NCBI GenBank assembly: GCA_015680635.1
Contig: JAABOA010000828.1
Span: forward strand, 1-11,285
Direction of reading: 5' to 3'
Source of the DNA: Lunasporangiospora selenospora
Lineage: Eukaryota; Mortierellomycota; Mortierellomycetes; Mortierellales; Mortierellaceae
Length of the DNA: 11,285 nucleotides
Every line of letters starts with the position of its first letter. The first letter of the stretch is position 1. The notes under the pieces are model-generated. The model had not been told where the DNA came from, did no database searches, and saw only the letters and a list, made by a program, of their open reading frames with translations. Positions 1 to 6,223 of this stretch are shown piece by piece. The position numbers were made by a program, and so were the translations under genes.

Positions 1-41
<41 letters not shown>

Positions 42-42
42 G
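1..42. repeat. (TTG)14 trinucleotide array, cut by window edge
   Basis: Fourteen perfect TTG units reach the first base. On the coding minus strand they are CAA codons giving at least 14 glutamines in the homeobox protein. A pure single-codon tract is the kind expected to vary in length between strains. Confidence 0.95.
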
Positions 43-1641
43 CATGTCGGCCAGTCCGAACACTGAGCCAAAGCTCCCTACTGACGCTGAATGAACCATG
101 GTTGAGCCAACTCGAGCACTCTGAGGGTTGTTGGGGTCAAATGGATGAGTTTCATCCACAGGTTGAGTCTCCGTAGCGACCATGTTGTTCGGATTTGACA
201 TGGATGAGGGGCCTATATTCTCCTGGGAGGCAATGACTTTGGGTGATACTCCTGGTACACTAGTAGCCATCCATTGACTAGGGTCTTCTTCCATTCTATG
301 ACTGACACCCCCTCCACCCCTCTCCCCTGTTTCCGAGTGCATACCAAATATCGGGGCTGTATGTACCGGATCCTTTCTCATACTATTCTCAGCTGCCGAT
401 AGATTTTGACCTTGAGTATTATTCTCCACACAAAATTGAACACGGACTCCCGACAAGGGTCGTGCCTTGGAGGGTGCTTTTAAAGAAGACCGCCGCCGAC
501 CGCGTTTCGAGTCTGTGCCTTGTCCTCCACTGCCTCCTCCAGTCTCAGCACTCGTGAACAACACGTCACTGGGTGAATTAGGGAATGGCGCGTTGTACTG
601 GATTTGGTGCTGTTGAGATGTTGGGGTCATGCTGGGCGGATCAAATTGTCTTGTCGGATGGAGGGCCGTCAGAGTCGATGGCCCTACTGCTACGCCTCCT
701 GCAAGGTGAAATGTATCCTTGACCTCTGGCTCTGATGGCGGAAATCCTTTGATCGAGTCGTGGAATATTGGCCAAGAGCTCCGATGTGATGCCGAAGAGA
801 TTGATGAAAGCGAATTAACCTCTGAGTGGGACATGGGCCTGTAGCCACGATCGTCCTTTAATTCCTCTGGCTGTTCCTGCCTCGATATCCATTCAACGGT
901 CATGGACTCTGTGGTCTGGCCCACAGCGTCATCCGTCACGGACAGACCATTGATACGCTGTTGCTGTTGTTGTAGGGATTGAAAAGGGTGTATAGAGCCT
1001 GTGGTAGGGTGCAGGTGGGAAACACTACTCTTGGTCAAGCTGATGCTCTTGCGCCTCCTACCACCTTTAGTTGAAACATTCTTTTCGACAGAACTAGCCG
1101 AGACCTGGGTGGACCAGCCTCGACTCGATGACTGAGAGCTCATGTTGGGAGTGGACAAGAAAGTAGTTTGAAGAGCTCCCGTCTCATGCACGGTTACACT
1201 TCGTGGAGGTGTATAAGGTCGACTTCGTGAAGGAGGCTCTGTCCGCAGGACTGTATTGAAGGTAGAGCCATGATCCCGATGGACTGCCGCCGGTGGGTCG
1301 AAAAGAGTGGCCGTGCTATCCTGTTTGAGATCCTCAGGTGCTGGATAGGATGCCATCCCAGCCCAAGCCCTTCCTGTGCCGAGATAGTCCCCGGTTCCAA
1401 TAGTCGTTGGCATTGACATTCGACGTAGAAGGGCTAGCGTTGAGGGCCGTTGGCCATTGGCGAGTAGGGCGCTTACTTCCATTGTCCGGGAAGAATTGGT
1501 AATACTTCGTCTCCTCAGGGCGACGCTCTCTAAAAGAGGAAGTGAGAGCGTAGGACGGAAAAGATGGAACGAGTAACGACAGGAGAAACTTGTGTCAGTC
1601 CCCGTTCCCCAATCACTATTTTTTTTGGTTCTTCTTATCTT

Positions 1642-1672
<31 letters not shown>

Positions 1673-2481
1673 GATAAAAACCACATACCTGATCCCGTGA
1701 AAGTATCCTGTTTTTCTTGAACGAGCCCTGATGGCAGTTGAGCATTATCGACTTGCAAAGACTGATTAAATTTTCTCTCAGAGGTACACTCTGACAATGG
1801 GTTGTGCAGATTCCATGTGTGAATTGTGCTTTGCCCAGAGTGTAACGGGTCATTACTTACTTCACCTTGGTGAAAGTGGTGTTGATGATAGTCAGCAGAC
1901 AAGGACATTTCTTCAGAAGGCAAGGTCCTCTTCTCAATGGTTCCTTCAGCGGATTGATCTGCCACTTGGGCATCCAATGCATTGGTGGATTCGCCTTGAT
2001 CCTCCATAGTGGTGCTGCTTCTTAAATGTCCGTCTGGAAAGGATAACCCAAAGGGCCCTTCGTTGCTCTGGGGGTACTGCTCACCGGAAAACTCAACAGC
2101 CTCACGGTCATGATCCGCTACATTCTCTCCTGTCAGAGAACCGATAATTGTTGAATTAGGAGCCGACGATGAGGGAGCGGTGGGGGCGGCGGTGGTGGTG
2201 GTGTTGGTGGTAGAGGGAGTGGTGTGAACTTGCTTGTTCTTTGCACGCCTGTTCTGAAACCAGACCTGAACCCCGCGTGCAGTCATGGCTAACTTCTGGG
2301 CCAGATCTCGACGCGTGATAGCATTAGGTCGTGGGTTTTCATCAAAGGCCTTTTCCAAAGTCTTGGCCTGGCTCCGAGAGGTGCGACGACGTCGTTTGAT
2401 TTCGTGTGGGTTGTAAAAAGTGGTACGGAGCTCGCCATGGGGCGAGGGTTGCATCTCCGAGGCAGCCGAGGGTAGAGTCAT
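1..2481 (-). CDS. Homeobox (homeodomain) transcription factor, two exons, C-terminus missing at left edge
   Basis: Predicted nuclear DNA-binding regulator. Exon 1 is 2481-1689 (264 codons plus one base) and exon 2 is 1529-1, giving 774 codons in the window, open to the edge. The homeodomain is about residues 27-86 (2403-2224): basic arm KRRRRTS, L42, F46, and recognition helix GVQVWFQNRRAKNK with W74, F75, Q76 (homeodomain position 50), N77 (51) and R79 (53). Q50 and N51 predict TAAT-core binding by family knowledge. The rest looks disordered: T/A/P-rich after the homeodomain, then S/T/P/Q-rich with QQQQQ at 452-456 and a CAA-encoded Q run from residue 761. Four R-R-x-S-hydrophobic sites lie in exon 2 (S273, S303, S426, S613). 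One more ordered-looking segment, about residues 619-634, contains RPLSGVRVQFCVEN. The ATG at 2481 is chosen because it is the first on this strand for 458 bases, has A at -3, and starts 26 codons before the homeodomain. The frame stays open upstream to about 2965, and CACACAG just before the ATG could be a splice acceptor, so a further 5' exon is possible. No specific orthologue is recognised. Confidence 0.93.
1530..1688 (-). other. Intron of the homeobox gene
   Basis: The donor GTATGT (1688-1683) follows GGATCAG, and the acceptor TTTTAG ends at 1530. A CTGAC branch-like sequence lies at 1598-1594. Splicing joins G to AG (phase 1) and keeps a single open frame on both sides. The intron is 159 bp, a multiple of three, but carries an in-frame TAA after a GA-repeat stretch that would read as alternating Arg and Glu, so an unspliced message ends at residue 282. 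Confidence 0.9.
1638..1672. repeat. CT/GA microsatellite inside the homeobox intron
   Basis: The pure TC run is 1648-1670, within a longer TTCTC-rich tract. It reads as GA on the transcribed strand, so it is not the intron's polypyrimidine tract. It sits just after the donor. Confidence 0.9.
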
Positions 2482-2939
2482 CCTGTGTGGTGAATGGGGT
2501 CGGGGGGTTAGAACACGAGGGGGAGGGGACTGAGCACTGTTCCCCTTCCTATTAAATCCCGTTTCGCAGGTTGGTTGATGGGCGGTGCCTGAACGGGACT
2601 TTTGAATAGAAGAAGAGATTGAAAAGTGGGTGGGTGTTAAACGAATTAAAAAAAAAAGAGTCGAGAGTGGATCGGGTACAAGAGATAGGTCAGGTTGCAG
2701 AGTCGCGTTCAGAATGTAGGAAGGGTATGGAGGAGGACACGTCCCAGTCGGATAGCACCAGTTGCTATGGTAGGCGTGAATTGTTGCTACGCGGGAAATG
2801 AGTGACGACAGTGCAGACTGGGAAGAAAAGGAATCAGGGAGGGAGGGAGAGAGAGAAAGAGAGAAAGAGAGAGAGAAGAGAGAAGTGAGAGTGAGAGTGA
2901 GAAGGAAGAAAAAAAAAAGAGTTGGCGTGTGCGGACAAG
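2482..2939 (-). promoter_or_regulatory. Probable 5' leader and proximal promoter of the homeobox gene
   Basis: There is no ATG on the minus strand in any frame across these 458 bases, while the plus strand has about six. The coding strand is CT-rich (GA tract on plus at about 2836-2920). This fits a long, scanning-compatible leader. The transcription start cannot be placed and no convincing TATA box was seen. Confidence 0.45.
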
Positions 2940-2942
2940 CAT
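2787..2942 (-). other. Possible upstream ORF of the homeobox gene (51 codons)
   Basis: The first ATG upstream of the main start lies at 2942-2940 and its frame closes with TAG at 2789-2787, well before the main ATG. Most of the reading frame is Ser/Leu/Phe from CT repeats, so any role would be through translation of the leader rather than the peptide. It matters only if transcription starts upstream of 2942, which is unknown. Confidence 0.2.
2836..2920. repeat. GA-rich simple-sequence tract (CT on homeobox coding strand)
   Basis: Interrupted GGGA, GAGAAA and GTGAGA units followed by an A-run. The coding strand reads CT-rich, as is common in fungal leaders and promoters. Confidence 0.85.
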
Positions 2943-3021
2943 GGAAATAAGGTTTCAATGCGTGTCAATGCAGCGAAGACCGCCAGAATTGGACACTCCA
3001 CGGTGAAAGGTAAGGCTGCAA

Positions 3022-3074
3022 TCTCTCACACACTCTCTCTCTTCAATCTCTCTCTCTCTCTCCCCTCCCTCCCC
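3022..3074. repeat. CT-rich microsatellite tract
   Basis: Interrupted CT units on the plus strand, with a pure CT run ending near 3061 and then TCCCCTCCCTCCCC. Its polarity is opposite to the GA tract at 2836-2920, so the two flank about 100 bases of mixed sequence. Confidence 0.85.
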
Positions 3075-4230
3075 ATTATCATTTTCTCATTATTTTTTCT
3101 CTTCCTCCTTCAACTCGATCCTCGCGCGCACGCGTGCTATTCCATCGTCTCTCCCCTTTATAACTGTCGTCTCTAATGCATGGTTGGCCTCTGCCGGGGC
3201 ATGAATCAAACAATCAACGGACAAATGAGCGAGCGAACAGGGTGCAAACTCATGCGTTCGTGAGTCTGAGCACTGGTACGACCTCGCACCTTCCCTCTTC
3301 TCCCACTCTGCATACCACACACAGCTCATTTCAGTGCTGCCCTTTCTTTTCTTTTTTTCGTTCAAGCTGGTGCGTGGGGGTTGAGATTGGGCAAGGGAAC
3401 ACAAAAATTCATAGACAAAATGCGCTCGTGTGTTCTCCTTGTATGTTTGCCCCCCGGTGTGAGAAACGAAAAAAAGGTGGAGCAAAAAGGCGGAAAGAAT
3501 GGGAAGAAGGCATGGTCGGGGGCATTAGAGATGGTGTCTCTTTTGAAGATCTGCATCTCGAGTCGTCGGAGCGATGCACATGGAAAACAACATGCTTGTT
3601 CTCCTCCTCTTCCTCCCCTCCCCCCCTTCCGCGGAAGTTGAGGATGACTGGTGGGGCCAATGTATCCTGCGAACCAAATAATCCACGGATCAAAAAGAGC
3701 TCGATCTCTGTCCCATTGAAAGTGAAGAATGCGCATGGAAGATTCTAGTGCAGTAATGTGGAGGAAGAAAGAAAGGAGACCCAAGAGGAGTGACATGGCT
3801 TTGAGTTGACGCTTTTTTTTGTGTATCTGCACTTGTTTGGATAATCTCTCAAGGGAACCAATCTCACTCTTCAAAAAGGAGGAAGCAGAGATAAAAAACA
3901 AGATCTGTCGTCGCAGCCAGAAAAAAATGTTGAGGTCCTGGATATGTGAAATGAAGTGGAGAGTGTTCCGAAAATGTGGTCGAACCTGCTTACCGTTGCG
4001 TGTTATAGTGAAAAGAGTACACAGGTGATGAGCCGAGGTAATGGAGAGATGATCGGTGAGGAAAAAAAAGAGTGCAGGTGTACAGGCGGTGTTGGGAAAC
4101 AGGCCCGTGAACATCAATAATACATAAAAAAAAATAGTACCGCAGGAGGACTGCGACCAGGAAGTAGACGTTCTCAACAGGCGTCGAGAAAAAAGAGAGG
4201 AGGAAAGGAAAAAGGAAGCATAAGAATAGA

Positions 4231-4260
4231 GAAAAGAAGAAAAGAAGAAAAGAAGAAAAA
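4231..4260. repeat. GAAAAGAA octamer array
   Basis: Three perfect copies of GAAAAGAA (4231-4254) followed by a partial copy, inside a longer purine tract that starts about 4190. Confidence 0.85.
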
Positions 4261-4530
4261 TAGTGTCCAGCGCACAACGGGGCACCTTTTTTCCAACTTC
4301 GTGTTCGAGACACGGGCGCGGAGGGGCGAGATGAAGGGAGCAGAGGGCCTGGCAGGGGTGATCCTTGCTCGGGCCATCCAATCGAACCCGTCTTCATCCA
4401 TTGCTGCCTCTGCCCCGCTCTTCAGCCTTCACCGTACAACGTTTTCCTATTGCGCTGTTATGCGAGCCGAGGTCGAAGAAGACACGGCGAGACAGAACTG
4501 GACCTCCCAACGGACAAACGGGACAGAACA

Positions 4531-4555
4531 GGGGATGGGAAGGGAGGGGGGGGGG
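4531..4555 (+). other. G-quadruplex-type motif
   Basis: Four G-runs separated by 1-2 bases: GGGG, AT, GGG, AA, GGG, A, then ten Gs. This satisfies the usual G3+N1-7 pattern on the plus strand. Folding is inferred, not shown. Confidence 0.6.
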
Positions 4556-4890
4556 ACCGCAACGCAACAACAGCAATGACCAGGGGCCAGATGAGCACAT
4601 GAGCCGGCGGCATAGTTGGATTGCATTGGTAGACACTGGGAAACAAGCACAGGAGCAGAAGGAAGTTAGGGAGAAGGGCATTTGGGTGAGGAGGTTGGAT
4701 GAAGGGGAAAACACCTTTGGACCAATTTTCTCTGTTCTACCGCGCGAATTCAATCGACTTTCACTCCCTTTTGCATTGTTGTTGTGAGGCCTATCTGCTC
4801 TTTTTCTCGAAGCTCTTTGCACTTTTTTTTGCTCGTCTTCATTTCTTTGCCCAATGGCTGCGAACAAAAAACACCCTTCCGGACCTTAAA

Positions 4891-4908
4891 GAGAGAGAGA
4901 GAGAGAGA
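4891..4908. repeat. (GA)9 microsatellite
   Basis: Nine perfect GA units on the plus strand in otherwise mixed sequence. Confidence 0.9.
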
Positions 4909-5307
4909 CTACTTGACGCATAAATAAGTCAATAACCGCCAAAATCACTAGAAAAGAAGCACCTGTCCCTCCAGTTCCTCACCCTCTCTCGATGCATGTT
5001 CCTTCCACCTTCACGCAGGGCGAGAGCGATGCCTACCAAAGAAAATGCGGCGTCTCCTTTACACTTTTTGTCAGCACCAACCCACCCTTGTTCGCGCCAG
5101 AGGCCGTCTACAAGTTCATTGGGCGGTCGTGACGCCCACCCACGCTGACGGTCCTCCTGGTTCGTGGAGGAAGACAGCGCCCTGAGCCCAGCGCCATTTC
5201 ACACCACATGTCCCACTGATGGAACGTCCAGCCACTGGTCGAGGCATTGGAGCAGGATCCACGCTATCTTGCATTCTTTTTTTTCTATTTTGCGTCGTTT
5301 TCAGTTT

Positions 5308-5351
5308 GAGAGGAGAGGAGAAAGAGAGAAAGAGAGAAAGAGAAAGAGAGA
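5308..5351. repeat. GA/GAAA-rich tract
   Basis: Interrupted AGGAG, AAAGAGAG units on the plus strand, followed by an A-rich stretch. Confidence 0.85.
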
Positions 5352-5427
5352 AAAATAAAAGAGGGTATCGACAAGAACGAGTGAGGAGAGTGTTCATTGG
5401 AGGTCCAGATGGCGAAAAGAAAGAGAA

Positions 5428-5444
5428 GGGGAGTGGGGGGGGGG
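5428..5444 (+). other. G-rich run with possible quadruplex potential
   Basis: GGGG, AGT and then ten consecutive Gs. Four G3 runs are possible only if the ten-G run is split with single-G loops, so this is weaker than the motif at 4531. Confidence 0.35.
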
Positions 5445-5758
5445 AGATAAGAGCGAGTCTTGTTCGTTCAATGGGTGCCTCATGCGAAGGGTGATTAGGC
5501 CATGGGCTGGTTGTGAACCTCTTTTGTTCGCTCGTTGTGTGGGACAAAGGGGAGACAAGGAGGGAGAGGAGAGTCCGTCAAGGGCGGGACACCAAAAAAC
5601 AAGGCGACAGTGCATGATGGACGATCGAACCAAGGAGAGTGAGTGGTCGTCGGGAGAGAGAGCACAAAAGGAAGCGAGACCGCGCTGGGCACTACCCGAC
5701 CGCTGGCTAACGTCCGAGAGAATAAGAAGTGCGGGAAAAGTTATTTGTGTGCCCATGC

Positions 5759-5852
5759 TTTCTCTCTCACTCCTCTCACTCACTCACACACACTCTCTCT
5801 CCCACTCTCCCACTCTCTCCACTCTCCCACTCTCTCTCTCTCTCTCTCCACT
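5759..5852. repeat. CT/CA-rich compound microsatellite
   Basis: Mixed CTCT, CACT and CCCACTCT units on the plus strand, with a pure CT run near 5830-5849. It lies roughly 360 bases downstream of the PKA poly(A) signal. Confidence 0.85.
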
Positions 5853-6208
5853 CCCAAACAGGCTTTCCCAGCGGGCAGGCGACGGATCAGGAGCGAGGGA
5901 GACAAAGTTTCCTAAAAGACCCTTTGTTGGATGCAGGATATCCTGGGGGTGGGCGGGGTGTCAACCTTGAGCCGTAAACACGCGCCGAAACAACGCGTCC
6001 TACGCATGGTTGGGCGATGCTGGTTGCAGAGTGCAGGTCTACACGTAAATGCATATATTTTTTTTCGTCTTAAAGTACAAAGGTTCGCTCTTCCAAGAAT
6101 CTACCTAGCCTCTTTTTTTCCCTTCTACCAAGTCGACAAAGACCTTTAACAACTGGGAAGATTAAGACAGAACAGCAAGTATCACAGCACAGCGCTCCTT
6201 CTTTTTCC

Positions 6209-6214
6209 TTTATT
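6209..6214 (-). terminator. AATAAA polyadenylation signal of the PKA gene
   Basis: A perfect AATAAA on the minus strand, 9 bases after the TAA stop of the kinase. This is close to the stop, so the 3' UTR may be short or another downstream signal may be used. Confidence 0.6.
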
Positions 6215-6223
6215 AGCATGATC

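Larger units (their letters stand above)
2943..6208. other. Long intergenic region without a credible gene
   Basis: About 3.3 kb between the homeobox leader and the PKA poly(A) signal. Several reading frames on both strands are open for 60-340 codons, but they are low-complexity, overlap each other, show no recognisable domain and are explained by stop-poor CT/GA/T-rich sequence. The region holds the CT tract 3022-3074, A/T-rich stretches near 3780-4260, an octamer array at 4231-4260, G-runs at 4531-4555 and 5428-5444, GA tracts at 4891-4908 and 5308-5351, and a CT/CA tract at 5759-5852. It probably contains distal regulatory DNA of the homeobox gene. An unannotated non-coding transcript cannot be excluded. 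Confidence 0.5.

Noticed and set aside
1635-1853. 72-codon minus-strand frame ending in alternating Arg-Glu
   Set aside because: Wrong frame over homeobox exon 1, running into the intronic GA repeat.
2643-2650. AATTA/TAATT-type homeodomain core near the homeobox start, as an autoregulatory site
   Set aside because: A single short AT-rich match next to an A-run is expected by chance; the factor's preference is not known.
4299-4315. tRNA T-arm-like sequence (CGTG TTCGAGA CACG)
   Set aside because: No matching acceptor strand, D-arm or anticodon arm can be placed upstream; probably chance.
3362-4381. 339-codon open frame on the minus strand between the two genes
   Set aside because: Ser/Phe/Leu-rich translation of CT- and T-rich DNA, overlapped by open frames on both strands, with no domain or recognisable motif.
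5934-5945. 12-bp perfect palindrome CAGGATATCCTG
   Set aside because: Short, isolated, and of the size expected by chance in several kilobases; no known site recognised.
5482-5970. 162-codon open frame on the plus strand
   Set aside because: Its centre is the CT/CA microsatellite read as SLSLTHTHS-type sequence; no motif and overlapping frames are also open.
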